Assembly (NCBI RefSeq): GCF_000427465.1
Contig: NZ_ATYB01000014.1
Coordinates: forward strand, 2,917,058-2,981,057
Length of the DNA stretch: 64,000 nucleotides
Reading direction: 5' to 3'
From: Sinorhizobium arboris LMG 14919
Lineage (GTDB): Bacteria; Pseudomonadota; Alphaproteobacteria; Rhizobiales; Rhizobiaceae
Shown here in pieces: positions 48,133 to 59,412 of the stretch. Within the stretch, counting starts at the first letter, position 1; every line of letters starts with the position of its first letter. A program made the translations under genes and the position numbers. Under the pieces are notes generated by a model. The model was not told where the DNA came from, did no database searches, and was given only the letters and a program-made list of their open reading frames with translations.

Positions 48133-49203
48133 ATGCTTGAAATGAAGAACATATCCAAGGTCGTGGGGGGCGGGACGCACATCCACCCAACCGACCTTGT
48201 GCTGGAGAGGGGGTCGCTCAACGTGCTGCTCGGCCCGACGCTCTCCGGGAAGACGTCGCTGATGCGGCTGATGGCGGGTCTCGACAAGCCCTCCTCCGGT
48301 TCGATCCATCTCGACGGCGCCGACGTAACGGGCGTTCCGGTTCAGAAGCGCTCGGTTGCCATGGTCTACCAGCAGTTCATCAACTATCCAGCGATGACCG
48401 TTTACGAGAATATCGCCTCGCCGATGCGGATCAAGGGCGCCGACGGCGCCACCATCGACCGGGAAGTGCGCAAGGCGGCGGACCTTCTGAAACTCACGCC
48501 CTATCTCGACCGTACGCCGCTCAACCTGTCCGGCGGTCAGCAGCAGCGCACCGCGCTTGCCCGCGCCATCGTCAAGAACGCCGACCTGGTGCTTCTCGAC
48601 GAACCGCTTGCCAATCTCGACTACAAGCTGCGGGAGGAGTTGCGCGAGGAGTTGCCGAAGATCTTCGCCGCATCCGGCGCGATCTTCGTCTATGCGACGA
48701 CTGAGCCTTCGGAAGCGCTTTTGCTCGGCGGCAACACCGCGACGCTGAACGAGGGAAGGATCACCCAGTTCGGCCGCACCATCGACGTCTATCGCCGTCC
48801 GGCCGACATCGTCACGGCCCGCACATTCGCCGATCCGCCGCTGAACACCATCGGCCTCGTGAAAACAGGATTGCATTTCGTGCTGGAAGGCAAGCCGGTG
48901 CTTCCCGTACCTGCGCATCTTCGCTCCGTCGCCGACGGCCCTTGCACGGTGGCCTTTCAGCCGCATCACCTTTCTTTCGATCAGCCGAACGGCAGCGACG
49001 AGCCGCTGACCGTCAAAACGGCCATCTCGGAGATCACCGGATCCGAAAGCTTCATTCACGTCGCCTTCCAGGGCGCCCGCTGGGTCATGCTCGCACCCGG
49101 CATTCACGAGATCGAACCGGACGCAACGCTTAATGTCTTCGTCGACACGCGCCACCTGATGGCCTTCGGGCCGGACGGCAGGGCGGTCGGCGGAACGGCC
49201 TGA
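48133..49203 (+). CDS. glpS: Glycerol ABC importer ATP-binding protein GlpS (H-loop histidine missing)
   Basis: 356-aa MalK-type ATPase. Walker A GPTLSGKT is at 34-41, Q-loop Gln80, canonical signature LSGGQ at 132-136, Walker B LVLLDE at 152-157, and a C-terminal regulatory (TOBE) domain from about 235. Where MalK-type proteins have VTHD in the H-loop, this one has ATTE: the switch histidine is replaced by Thr190. Its partner GlpT has the histidine but lost the signature. Both would form a heterodimer with one intact and one degenerate ATP site. The ATG at 48133 has GGAG 6 bp upstream. Named after the R. leguminosarum glpSTPQV importer. Confidence 0.9.
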   Translation: MLEMKNISKVVGGGTHIHPTDLVLERGSLNVLLGPTLSGKTSLMRLMAGLDKPSSGSIHLDGADVTGVPVQKRSVAMVYQQFINYPAMTVYENIASPMRIKGADGATIDREVRKAADLLKLTPYLDRTPLNLSGGQQQRTALARAIVKNADLVLLDEPLANLDYKLREELREELPKIFAASGAIFVYATTEPSEALLLGGNTATLNEGRITQFGRTIDVYRRPADIVTARTFADPPLNTIGLVKTGLHFVLEGKPVLPVPAHLRSVADGPCTVAFQPHHLSFDQPNGSDEPLTVKTAISEITGSESFIHVAFQGARWVMLAPGIHEIEPDATLNVFVDTRHLMAFGPDGRAVGGTA

Positions 49204-49225
49204 GCCAGGCGTCGGGGAGGAAACC

Positions 49226-50296
<1,071 letters not shown>

Positions 50297-50297
50297 C

Positions 50298-51164
50298 ATG
50301 GAAAAGACCTGGAACAACAAGGCCTGGTTCATGGTCCTGCCGGTGCTGGTGCTCGTCGCCTTCTCGGCGGTGATCCCGCTGATGACCGTCGTCAACTACT
50401 CGGTGCAGGACACTTTCGGCAATAACGAGTTCTTCTGGGCCGGCACCGACTGGTTCCTGGACGTGCTCGAGTCCGACCGGTTCTGGGATGCGCTCACCCG
50501 CAACCTGATCTTCTCGGCGATCATTCTGGCGATCGAGATCCCGCTTGGCATCGTCATCGCGCTCAACATGCCGAAGAGGGGCATCGGGGTGCCGATCTGC
50601 CTCGTTCTGATGGCGCTGCCATTGCTCATTCCGTGGAACGTCGTCGGCACCATCTGGCAGGTCTTCGGCCGCGTCGACATCGGCCTGCTCGGACGCACAT
50701 TGGCAATGCTCGGCATCAACTACAATTACGTGCAGAATCCGCTCGACGCCTGGGTCACGCTGATCGTCATGGATGTCTGGCACTGGACGAGCCTCGTCGT
50801 GCTGCTTTGCTATGCCGGCCTCGTCTCGATCCCGGACGCCTACTACCAGGCCGCCAAGATCGACGGCGCCTCGCGCTGGTCGGTTTTCCGCTACATTCAG
50901 CTTCCGAAGATGAAGCGCGTGCTCCTGATCGCCTTCCTGCTGCGTTTCATGGACAGCTTCATGATCTATACGGAACCCTTCGTCGTGACCGGCGGCGGCC
51001 CGGGCAACTCGACGACCTTCCTGTCGATCGATCTCGTCAAGACGGCGATCGGCCAGTTCGACCTCGGCCCGGCCGCAGCCCTCTCGATCATCTACTTCCT
51101 CATCATCCTGCTCCTGTCGTGGATCTTCTACACCGTGATGACCACGAGCGACGCGCAAGGCTGA
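50298..51164 (+). CDS. glpP: Glycerol ABC importer permease GlpP
   Basis: 288-aa inner-membrane permease of the MalF/UgpA type with about six transmembrane helices. The EAA loop that docks onto the ATPases is at YYQAAKIDGASRWSVFRYI. The ATG overlaps the end of glpT almost directly (TGACATG). It forms the channel with GlpQ. Confidence 0.92.
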   Translation: MEKTWNNKAWFMVLPVLVLVAFSAVIPLMTVVNYSVQDTFGNNEFFWAGTDWFLDVLESDRFWDALTRNLIFSAIILAIEIPLGIVIALNMPKRGIGVPICLVLMALPLLIPWNVVGTIWQVFGRVDIGLLGRTLAMLGINYNYVQNPLDAWVTLIVMDVWHWTSLVVLLCYAGLVSIPDAYYQAAKIDGASRWSVFRYIQLPKMKRVLLIAFLLRFMDSFMIYTEPFVVTGGGPGNSTTFLSIDLVKTAIGQFDLGPAAALSIIYFLIILLLSWIFYTVMTTSDAQG

Positions 51165-51184
51165 GAAAGGAGGAAGGAGACATC

Positions 51185-52008
<824 letters not shown>

Positions 52009-52009
<1 letters not shown>

Positions 52010-52428
52010 TGGCAACCATCGCCACTCGCAAGAACCGCTGGCCCGTCGCACTTGCCGCCGTGCTCGTCGTATATGTCGTCACTGCTGGCCTGCTCGTCTC
52101 CGTTCTGCCGGTGAAGGACGGCGAGCGCGACTGGTTCGCCCCGCTGGTCCCCGGAGGCTGGATGGCCTGGTCCTTCCCCACCGCCATGTTCTTTCTGACG
52201 ATCTTCGCGCTCCTGTCGCTGATGGCTGTGTGGGAATATGCCCGGCCCGGCGGAAGTCCGCGCGTCGGCATACTGCGCTTCGAGACGACGCGCGGCGACC
52301 GGCTCTTCGTGTCGCTGCTCGGAAGCGCATTCATTCACCTCGCCTGGCTGGGACTGGTCGGCGCAAATCTCTGGTGGGCGGTCGCCCTGTCGGTGATCTA
52401 TGCGGCCGGCGTCTTCCGCTACGTCTGA
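52009..52428 (+). CDS. Small membrane protein of the glycerol importer operon (DUF2160-like)
   Basis: 139-aa integral membrane protein with about four hydrophobic segments (residues about 12-32, 55-73, 103-120, 122-137). The first loop has VKDGERDWFAPLVPGGWMAWS. I recognise it as DUF2160-like, a family found in this operon type. The start codon overlaps the glpQ stop by one base (TGATGG), so its synthesis is tied to the permease. It may be an accessory subunit of the transporter; no biochemical role is known to me. Confidence 0.8.
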
Positions 52429-52507
52429 GGAACGCAATGAAGGGCGCTCACCGGGCGCCCTTCGAAACTGCAAGTGAACGCAATCGCAAAACCCAAGGGA
52501 GGAATTG

Positions 52508-54232
52508 ATGCGAAGGCACCTTTTGACAACGACGGCGGCTATGCTGCTGGCATTTACCGGATCGGCCTTTGCCGGGATGGATGAGGCAAAGCAGTTCCTG
52601 GACAAGGAAGTCGGCGACATGTCCTCGCTCGACCGCGCCGCCCAGGAAGCGGAGATGCAATGGTTCGTCGATGCGGCAAAGCCTTTTGCCGGCATGGAGA
52701 TCAAGGTCGTTTCCGAAACGATCACCACCCATGAATACGAATCGAAAGTGCTGGCCCCGGCCTTCACCGCGATCACCGGCATCAAGATCACCCATGATCT
52801 GATCGGCGAAGGCGACGTCGTCGAAAAACTGCAGACGCAGATGCAGTCGGGCGAGAACGTCTATGACGCCTATATCAACGACTCTGACCTGATCGGCACG
52901 CACTGGCGCTACCAGCAGGCGCGCAGCCTGACCGACTTCATGGAAAACGAGGGCAAGGACGTCACCAACCCCAATCTCGATATCGACGACTTCATCGGCA
53001 AGTCCTTCACCACTGCCCCGGACGGCAAGCTGTATCAGCTTCCCGACCAGCAATTCGCGAACCTCTACTGGTTCCGCTACGACTGGTTCAACGACGAGAA
53101 GAACAAGGCAGACTTCAAGGCGAAGTACGGCTACGAGCTCGGCGTTCCGGTCAACTGGTCGGCCTATGAGGATATTGCCGAATTCTTCACGGGCCGCGAG
53201 ATCGACGGCAAGAAGGTCTATGGTCACATGGACTACGGTAAGAAGGACCCGTCGCTCGGCTGGCGATTCACCGATGCCTGGCTCTCGATGGCCGGCAACG
53301 GCGACAAGGGCATACCGAACGGCAAGCCGGTCGATGAGTGGGGCATCAAGGTCGACGAGAACTCGCGGCCCGTCGGATCCTGCGTTGCACGCGGCGGCGA
53401 CACCAATGGCCCGGCCTCGGTCTATGCCATCCAGAAGTATCTCGACTGGATGAAGGCCTATGCGCCGGCTGCTGCCCAGGGTATGACCTTCTCGGAGTCC
53501 GGCCCGGTGCCATCGCAGGGCGAGATCGCCCAGCAGATGTTCACCTATACGGCCTTCACCGCCGATTTCGTGAAGGAGGGCTTGCCGGTCGTGAACGAGG
53601 ACGGTACGCCGAAGTGGCGTTTCGCTCCGAGCCCGCACGGCGTCTACTGGAAGGACGGCATGAAGCTCGGCTATCAGGACGCCGGGTCCTGGACGCTTCT
53701 GAAGTCGACGCCGGACGATCGGGCCAAGGCGGCCTGGCTCTACGCACAGTTCGTGACCTCCAAGACGGTGGACGTGAAGAAGAGCCATGTCGGCCTCACC
53801 TTCATCCGCCAGTCCACGCTCGATCATCAGAGCTTCACCGATCGCGCGCCGAAACTCGGCGGCCTCATCGAGTTCTACCGTTCGCCGGCCCGTCTGCAGT
53901 GGTCGCCGACCGGAACGAACGTGCCTGACTATCCGAAACTCGCGCAGCTCTGGTGGCAGGCGATCGGCGATGCTTCCTCCGGCGCGAAGACCGCCCAGGA
54001 AGCGATGGACTCGCTCTGCGCCGAGCAGGAAAAGGTGCTGCAGCGCCTCGAGCGCGCCGGCGTCCAGGGCGACATCGGTCCGAAGCTCGCCGAAGAGCAC
54101 GACCTTGAATACTGGAACGCGGAAGCCGTGAAGGCCGGCAACCTCGCACCGCAGCTCAAGGTCGAGAACGAGAAGGAAAAGCCGACCACCGTCAATTACG
54201 ACGAACTGGTCAAGAGCTGGCAGACGAACTGA
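52508..54232 (+). CDS. glpV: Glycerol ABC importer substrate-binding protein GlpV
   Basis: 574-aa periplasmic binding protein, unusually large for a CUT1-type importer. The signal peptide covers about residues 1-22 (cleavage SAFA|GM). An N-terminal extension precedes the solute-binding fold (IKVVSETITTHEYESKVLAP, then GENVYDAYINDSD). The ATG at 52508 has a GGGAGGAATTG ribosome site. Placing the binding-protein gene last matches glpSTPQV. Two terminators follow it. Confidence 0.93.
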   Translation: MRRHLLTTTAAMLLAFTGSAFAGMDEAKQFLDKEVGDMSSLDRAAQEAEMQWFVDAAKPFAGMEIKVVSETITTHEYESKVLAPAFTAITGIKITHDLIGEGDVVEKLQTQMQSGENVYDAYINDSDLIGTHWRYQQARSLTDFMENEGKDVTNPNLDIDDFIGKSFTTAPDGKLYQLPDQQFANLYWFRYDWFNDEKNKADFKAKYGYELGVPVNWSAYEDIAEFFTGREIDGKKVYGHMDYGKKDPSLGWRFTDAWLSMAGNGDKGIPNGKPVDEWGIKVDENSRPVGSCVARGGDTNGPASVYAIQKYLDWMKAYAPAAAQGMTFSESGPVPSQGEIAQQMFTYTAFTADFVKEGLPVVNEDGTPKWRFAPSPHGVYWKDGMKLGYQDAGSWTLLKSTPDDRAKAAWLYAQFVTSKTVDVKKSHVGLTFIRQSTLDHQSFTDRAPKLGGLIEFYRSPARLQWSPTGTNVPDYPKLAQLWWQAIGDASSGAKTAQEAMDSLCAEQEKVLQRLERAGVQGDIGPKLAEEHDLEYWNAEAVKAGNLAPQLKVENEKEKPTTVNYDELVKSWQTN

Positions 54233-54240
54233 TCGATAGA

Positions 54241-54270
54241 CGCCGCCCGGTCGGTCGGGCGGCGTTCTTC
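54241..54270 (+). terminator. Terminator hairpin just after glpV
   Basis: CGCCGCCCG-gtcggt-CGGGCGGCG stem (54241-54264), 9 bp and perfect, followed by TTCTTC. It starts 8 bp after the glpV stop. The T-tract is weak, so the next hairpin may be the main terminator. Confidence 0.6.
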
Positions 54271-54286
54271 ACCGGAGATGCAGCAC

Positions 54287-54313
54287 CGGGGCCGGAAACG
54301 GCCCCGTTTTTTT
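54287..54313 (+). terminator. Strong rho-independent terminator of the glycerol operon
   Basis: CGGGGCCG-GAAA-CGGCCCCG followed by seven T residues: a perfect 8-bp stem with a stable GNRA tetraloop. Confidence 0.9.
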
Positions 54314-54344
54314 GAGAACCGATCCGAGTGGAGCGATGCCAGCA

Positions 54345-54405
54345 ACCCCCGCGATTTCCCATTGCGGGGGAGATGCCCGGCAGGGCGGAGGGGTGCCGTC
54401 CGGGC
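54345..54405. repeat. RIME-like repeat
   Basis: CCCCCGC (54346-54352) and GCGGGGG (54364-54370) arms, followed by GAGATGCCCGGCAGGGCGGAGGGG, whose complement carries the common rhizobial words CCTGCCGGGCATCTCCCCC. Together with the two terminators, it fills most of the 304-bp spacer before the first permease. The remainder (54411-54536) shows only a short hairpin CTTCTTCGTAAGAAG and the ribosome site. Confidence 0.55.
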
Positions 54406-54536
54406 GCACATTACCGCCCATCAGGCGAAAACTGTTTCCGCCATTTCAGTAAGGCGGCGCCTTAGCGTCGCTGCCATTATTCGGCACCTTCTTCGTAAGA
54501 AGTGGATTACATGCAAAGGTATTGGAGGAGCTTACC

Positions 54537-56009
54537 TTGGCAAACGGTACAGAGGAAACCGCAGCATCAACGCGCCCGGAAGATGAGAGACTCGGCATCG
54601 GCGCCAATCTGGCCTATGGCCTGCAACACGTGTTGACGATGTATGGAGGCATCGTCGCCGTACCCCTTATCCTGGGCCAGGCCGCAGGTCTCGGCCCCGG
54701 CGACATCGGCCTGCTCATCACCGCATCCCTATTTGCCGGCGGCCTCGCCACCATATTGCAGACCGTCGGCCTGCCCTTCTTCGGAAGCCAGTTGCCGCTG
54801 GTACAGGGCGTTTCCTTTTCCGGCGTGGCGACGATGATCGCCATTTCCGGCAATGGAGGTCTCCAGTCGGTGCTCGGCGCCGTCATCGCCGCCTCGCTGA
54901 TCGGGCTGCTGATCACGCCCGTATTTTCGCGGATCACCCGCTTTTTCCCGCCGCTCGTCACCGGCATCGTGATCACCACGATCGGCTTGACGCTGATGCC
55001 TGTGGCCGCGCGCTGGGCCATGGGCGGCAATAGCAGCGCGCCCGATTTCGGCAGTCCCGCCAATATCCAGCTTGCGGCGGCCACGCTCGTCATCGTGCTC
55101 CTGCTCAGCAAGCTCGGAAGCGCCGCGATCTCGCGCCTCTCGATACTGATCGCTCTGATCATCGGTACGGCGATAGCCTATTTCGCCGGCATGGCGGACT
55201 TCTCGCAGGTGACCGAAGGGCCCTTCTTCGCTCTTCCGCAGATCTTTCACTTCGGCTACCCGACCTTCGAGGTCGCGGCGATCGCTTCGATGTTCATCGT
55301 CATCATGGTGACCCTGGTCGAGACTTCTGCGGACATGCTGGCGGTCGGCGAGATCATCGAGACGAAAGTGGATTCGCGCCGGCTCGGCGACGGCCTCAGG
55401 GCCGACATGCTCTCAAGCCTGCTCGCACCGATCTTCGGCTCCTTCACCCAGAGCGCCTTTGCCCAGAATGTGGGGCTCGTGGCAGTTACGGGCGTCAAAA
55501 GCCGCTATGTGGTTGCAACCGGCGGCCTGTTTCTCGTCATGCTCGGCCTTCTGCCGGTCATGGGCCGCGTCGTGGCGGCGGTTCCGAGCTCGGTGCTCGG
55601 AGGCGCCGGCATCGTGCTCTTCGGCACGGTCGCGGCGAGCGGCATCCGCACGCTGTCGAAGGTGGACTATACCAACAACATGAATCTGGTCATCGTCGCG
55701 ACCTCCATCGGCTTCGGCATGATCCCGATCGCCTCGCCGACCTTCTACGAGCATTTCCCGGCCTGGGTCGAGACGATCTTCCATTCCGGCATCAGTTCCG
55801 CCGCACTGATGGCGATCAGCCTCAACCTGATCTTCAACCACATGACTGCCGGAAATTCGGACCAGCAATCGGTCTTCGTCGCCGGTATGGAGCGGACGCT
55901 TCGCTACCAGGACATCGCGCGGCTGCACGACGGCGATTACTTCCTCAATGGCAAGCTCTACGACGCCAACGGCATCGAGGTGCCGGTGATCGCTGCGGAA
56001 GCGCATTGA
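54537..56009 (+). CDS. NCS2-family nucleobase permease (uracil/xanthine type), copy 1
   Basis: 490-aa inner-membrane symporter of the NCS2/UacT-XanQ family with about 12-14 helices. It has the TM1 histidine (GLQHVLTMYGG), a TM8 Glu in VETSADMLAVGE, and the family signature QNVGLVAVTGVKSRYV. The start is a TTG at 54537, 6 bp after GGAGGAG; the upstream in-frame TTG at 54522 lies within the ribosome site. It imports a purine or pyrimidine base with H+ or Na+. Second copy 205 bp downstream. Confidence 0.88.
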   Translation: MANGTEETAASTRPEDERLGIGANLAYGLQHVLTMYGGIVAVPLILGQAAGLGPGDIGLLITASLFAGGLATILQTVGLPFFGSQLPLVQGVSFSGVATMIAISGNGGLQSVLGAVIAASLIGLLITPVFSRITRFFPPLVTGIVITTIGLTLMPVAARWAMGGNSSAPDFGSPANIQLAAATLVIVLLLSKLGSAAISRLSILIALIIGTAIAYFAGMADFSQVTEGPFFALPQIFHFGYPTFEVAAIASMFIVIMVTLVETSADMLAVGEIIETKVDSRRLGDGLRADMLSSLLAPIFGSFTQSAFAQNVGLVAVTGVKSRYVVATGGLFLVMLGLLPVMGRVVAAVPSSVLGGAGIVLFGTVAASGIRTLSKVDYTNNMNLVIVATSIGFGMIPIASPTFYEHFPAWVETIFHSGISSAALMAISLNLIFNHMTAGNSDQQSVFVAGMERTLRYQDIARLHDGDYFLNGKLYDANGIEVPVIAAEAH

Positions 56010-56214
56010 CGCCCAGCAAGCCGTTCCACTGATGGCGGAAACGCGATCCGGGCGCATCCTCGTCCGGATCGCGCAAAAGCGCCTGATTACCCTGAAAAAC
56101 CGGAAAGTGTTTTCACTTCCTGCACCCTTGCGGCATGCTCCGGCCGCACGAAAAGTTCCCGCTCCCCGTTGGAGGACGGGGAACCAATGGGTCGCGGTGA
56201 TTGGAGGAGGAACC

Positions 56215-57699
56215 ATGAACGACGCATCCAGCATACATCCCGTGGACGAACGCCTTCCGGTCGGCAGGCTTGCGACGCTCGGGATACAGCATGTTCTTGT
56301 CATGTATGGCGGCGCAGTCGCGGTTCCGCTGATCGTCGGCCGGGCGCTGCAGCTGAGCCCGGAAGACGTCGCCTTTCTGATTTCGGCGGACCTGTTCGTC
56401 TGCGGCATCGTCACCATCATCCAGTCGCTCGGACTGACCAGGGGCATAGGCATCCGCCTTCCGGTGATGATGGGCGTCACATTTGCCGCCGTCGGTCCCA
56501 TGGTCTCCATGGCCGCCATGACGCCGGGGATCGACGGGGCACGAACGATCTTCGGTGCGATCATCGGCGCCGGCCTCGTCGCGATTCTCATCGCGCCGAT
56601 CATGGGACGCCTGTTGAGGTTCTTTCCGCCCGTGGTCACCGGCACGATCATTCTCGTCATCGGCGTGACCCTGATGCGCGTCGGCGTCAACTGGATTTTC
56701 GGCAATCCCTTCGGTCCGACGGCGCCGAAACTCGTCGATCCGGCCCATGTCCAGTGGCTGGCTGACTTGAAGCAGCTCGCAGCAACCGGCGGACCGGCCG
56801 TGCCGGACGGTCTCGTTCTCGGCCCGACGGTGCCAAACCCTATCTATGCCGAACCCGGCCATGTGGCGCTTGCCGCCTTCGTGCTGGTCTCCATTCTCGC
56901 GGTGGCGCGCTTCGGCAAAGGGCTCATCAGCAACATCGCGGTTCTGATCGGCATCGTGATCGGATGCGTCGCGGCGGCCCTGCTCGGCATGATGCATTTC
57001 GATCGCGTGGCGAGCGCCGGCTGGTTCGCCGTCGTGACACCCTTGCGCTTCGGCATGCCGATCTTCGATCCGGTGCTGATCGCCACCATGTCGCTCGTCA
57101 TGATCGTCGTGATGATCGAATCGACCGGCATGTTCCTGGCGCTCGGCGAGATGACCAACCGCGATGTCACGCAACAACAACTGACCGCAGGGCTCCGGGT
57201 GGACGGCCTCGGCACCGTCATCGGCGGTCTCTTCAACACCTTCCCCTATACGAGCTTCTCGCAGAATGTCGGCCTCGTCGGCGTCACCGGCGTCAAGAGC
57301 CGTTACGTCTGCGTGATGGGCGGCGCCATCATGATCCTGCTGGGCGTTATCCCGAAAATGGGCGCGCTGGTCGAGGCGGTACCGACCTTCGTTCTCGGCG
57401 GAGCGGGGCTCGTGATGTTCGGCATGGTGGCGGCAACCGGCGTCAGGATTCTCTCGACGGTCGACTTCAAGTCCTCGCGCAACAACCTGTTCGTGGTCGC
57501 CGTCTCCGTCGGCTTCGGCCTCATTCCGATGATCGCACCCAACTTCCTGATGTGGATGCCGCATGCGATCCATCCCATCATCGAGTCCGGCATAGTGTTG
57601 GCCGCGGTCTCGGCCGTCGTGCTCAATGCCTTCTTCAACGGCCTCAGCATCGAGCGTTCCGCATGCGTCGAGGCCGCGCGGCTGGCAGACGGCCATTAG
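56215..57699 (+). CDS. NCS2-family nucleobase permease (uracil/xanthine type), copy 2
   Basis: 494-aa paralog of the preceding gene with the same key motifs (GIQHVLVMYGG; MIESTGMFLALGEM; QNVGLVGVTGVKSRYV). It differs by an inserted hydrophilic loop of about 45 residues around residues 165-210 (DLKQLAATGGPAVPDG) and a shorter C-terminus. The ATG at 56215 follows GGAGGAGG. The divergence between copies suggests different substrates. No purine-catabolic gene is adjacent to identify them. Confidence 0.88.
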   Translation: MNDASSIHPVDERLPVGRLATLGIQHVLVMYGGAVAVPLIVGRALQLSPEDVAFLISADLFVCGIVTIIQSLGLTRGIGIRLPVMMGVTFAAVGPMVSMAAMTPGIDGARTIFGAIIGAGLVAILIAPIMGRLLRFFPPVVTGTIILVIGVTLMRVGVNWIFGNPFGPTAPKLVDPAHVQWLADLKQLAATGGPAVPDGLVLGPTVPNPIYAEPGHVALAAFVLVSILAVARFGKGLISNIAVLIGIVIGCVAAALLGMMHFDRVASAGWFAVVTPLRFGMPIFDPVLIATMSLVMIVVMIESTGMFLALGEMTNRDVTQQQLTAGLRVDGLGTVIGGLFNTFPYTSFSQNVGLVGVTGVKSRYVCVMGGAIMILLGVIPKMGALVEAVPTFVLGGAGLVMFGMVAATGVRILSTVDFKSSRNNLFVVAVSVGFGLIPMIAPNFLMWMPHAIHPIIESGIVLAAVSAVVLNAFFNGLSIERSACVEAARLADGH

Positions 57700-57720
57700 A
57701 CTGAGGCATCGCGGCGAACT

Positions 57721-57765
57721 GCCCCCTCTGCCCGGCAGGCCGGAGGGGGTGCCGCTCCGCGTTCG
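57721..57765. repeat. RIME-like repeat fragment
   Basis: GCCCCCTCTGCCCGGCAGGCCGGAGGGGGTGCCG contains CCCCCTC/GAGGGGG inverted arms and the CCTCTGCCCGGCAGG core seen in other rhizobial mosaic repeats. It lies between copy 2 of the permeases and the DMT transporter. Confidence 0.5.
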
Positions 57766-57881
57766 TATGCCGGATCAGACTTTGAGCTGAACATCGCATG
57801 CTTCGATCAGCATCGAAGCATCGCAGCGGCTCCGGACGCTAGGAATGGTCCGATGAACCACGATTCACAAGGACCACATTC

Positions 57882-58799
57882 ATGGACAGGCCGCATCTCG
57901 CTCTCGAACTGCTTCTGCTTGTCGCCCTCGCAACGCTCTGGGGCGCCTCCTACACCTTCATCAAGATCGGCGTCGAGACCATTCCACCGGTGACGCTGAT
58001 TGCCGCGCGAACGCTGATTGCCGGCACGGTTCTTCTTGCGCTGATCGCATGGCGCGGCCTGACACTGCCGCGCGGCGGGGCGATGTGGTGGCGCTTCCTG
58101 TTCCAGGCCTGCCTCAACAGCGTCGTCCCCTTCACCCTGATCGCCTGGTCGGAGCGCACGATCGATGCCGGTGTGGCGGCCATCCTCAACTCCACCACGC
58201 CGATCTTCGCCTTCCTCCTGACGGCGCTGATCACCCGGCACGAGCCGGTTACGGCGCGCAAGTTCCTGGGCGTCCTTGCGGGGATCACAGGCATCGGGCT
58301 GATCATCGGCCTCGAAGCCTTCCGCGGCATCGGCGATCAGCTTGTCCCGCAACTTGCCGTCGTGCTGGCGACTGTTTGCTACGCCGGGGCAGCGATCTTC
58401 GGGAAGGGTTTCAAGGGCCTCGACCCGATGATCCCCGCCGCAGGATCGCTTCTCGCGGGTGCGGCCCTGCTCCTGCCGGTAAGCCTTGTCGCGGATCGGC
58501 CGTGGACGCTCGCCCCCTCGCCGGAATCGCTGATCGCACTCGTCTGCCTGTCCGTCTTCTCGACGGCCCTGGCATTCGTCATCTATTTCCGGTTAATCCA
58601 CACGCTCGGCTCCGTCGGCGCAACGGCACAGGCCTATGTGCGCGTTCCGATCGGCGTCGCCATCGGCGTGATGTTTCTCGGGGAGACGCTTTCGGCGACC
58701 GCGTGGCTCGGGCTCGGCTGCGTCGTCGCCGGCGTCGCGGCAATGACGATCCCGGCGACAGCGCCGCGCGTCCTGCCGAACGCGCAAAGGTCACTGTAG
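57882..58799 (+). CDS. DMT-family (EamA) transporter
   Basis: 305-aa inner-membrane protein with ten helices in two EamA repeats. The first begins LVALATLWGASYTFIKIGVE. The second carries TALAFVIYFRLIHTLGSVGA and AYVRVPIGVAIGVMFLGE. Drug/metabolite exporters of this group move amino acids or other metabolites; the substrate is unknown. It ends 64 bp before the convergent mur gene. Confidence 0.88.
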   Translation: MDRPHLALELLLLVALATLWGASYTFIKIGVETIPPVTLIAARTLIAGTVLLALIAWRGLTLPRGGAMWWRFLFQACLNSVVPFTLIAWSERTIDAGVAAILNSTTPIFAFLLTALITRHEPVTARKFLGVLAGITGIGLIIGLEAFRGIGDQLVPQLAVVLATVCYAGAAIFGKGFKGLDPMIPAAGSLLAGAALLLPVSLVADRPWTLAPSPESLIALVCLSVFSTALAFVIYFRLIHTLGSVGATAQAYVRVPIGVAIGVMFLGETLSATAWLGLGCVVAGVAAMTIPATAPRVLPNAQRSL

Positions 58800-58863
58800 C
58801 GCAGCACTTTGAGCTGCTGGAGGCTGCCGGCCGCAGCCGTCGCCGCCGAGGGGTGATCCCGGG

Positions 58864-59292
58864 TCAGCCCTTGCGCTTGCGGCAATAGAGCTCCAGGCGG
58901 TGGCGGACCAGCTCATAGCCAAGTTCTGCGGCGATTTCCGCCTGAAGCTGCTCGATCTTGTCGGAGCGGAACTCGATCACGTCCCCGGTCTCGATATCGA
59001 TCAGGTGGTCGTGATGGGGGGCGTCCGCGGTCTCGAAGCGGGCGGTGGCATTCTCGAAGGCATGCCGCTGCACCACCCCCTGCTGCTCCAAAGCGGATAG
59101 CGTCCGGTAGACGGTCGAGAGCGACACGGTCGCGTCGATTTCCTTCGCGCGCCGATGAAGTTCGCTGGCATCCGGGTGGTCTTCGGCCTCCGCCAGGATC
59201 TTCAGGATCGCTGCCCGTTGCCGCGTGACGCGCACGCCGCCTTCGCGCAGGATTCCCTCCAGTTCCTCGAGCCGATTCTTGTTCCGTGTCAT
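58864..59292 (-). CDS. mur: Fur-family manganese-responsive regulator Mur
   Basis: 142-aa Fur-family repressor. The winged HTH spans about residues 15-75 (GVRVTRQRAAILKILAEAED, then VSLSTVYRTLSALEQQGVV). Metal ligands are in FETADAPHHDHLIDIETGDVIEF. The CxxC zinc motif of classical Fur is absent; only one Cys is near the C-terminus. In rhizobia this protein senses Mn and represses sitABCD rather than iron genes. It is divergent from sitA with 120 bp between starts. Confidence 0.92.
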   Translation of the reverse strand: MTRNKNRLEELEGILREGGVRVTRQRAAILKILAEAEDHPDASELHRRAKEIDATVSLSTVYRTLSALEQQGVVQRHAFENATARFETADAPHHDHLIDIETGDVIEFRSDKIEQLQAEIAAELGYELVRHRLELYCRKRKG

Positions 59293-59335
59293 CCGGCGAC
59301 ACTAGCCAAGGGCACCTCCTTTGAAAATAGCCAGT

Positions 59336-59356
59336 TGCAAATGGTTCTCATTTGCA
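59336..59356. promoter_or_regulatory. Mur box (manganese-responsive sequence) upstream of sitA
   Basis: TGCAAAT-GGTTCTC-ATTTGCA: 7-bp perfect inverted arms in 21 bp, matching the MRS type bound by Mur upstream of rhizobial sitA. It lies 57 bp before the sitA start and 44 bp from the mur start. Confidence 0.8.
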
Positions 59357-59412
59357 TTGACTTATGCAGACCATTCGCCTACCCATAGGGAGTTCGCACC
59401 AAGGAGAGCCGG

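Noticed and set aside
54411..54536. Possible purine-sensing riboswitch upstream of the first nucleobase permease
   Set aside because: Only a short CTTCTTCG-type hairpin is visible. I could not fit the region to a known purine or xanthine riboswitch.
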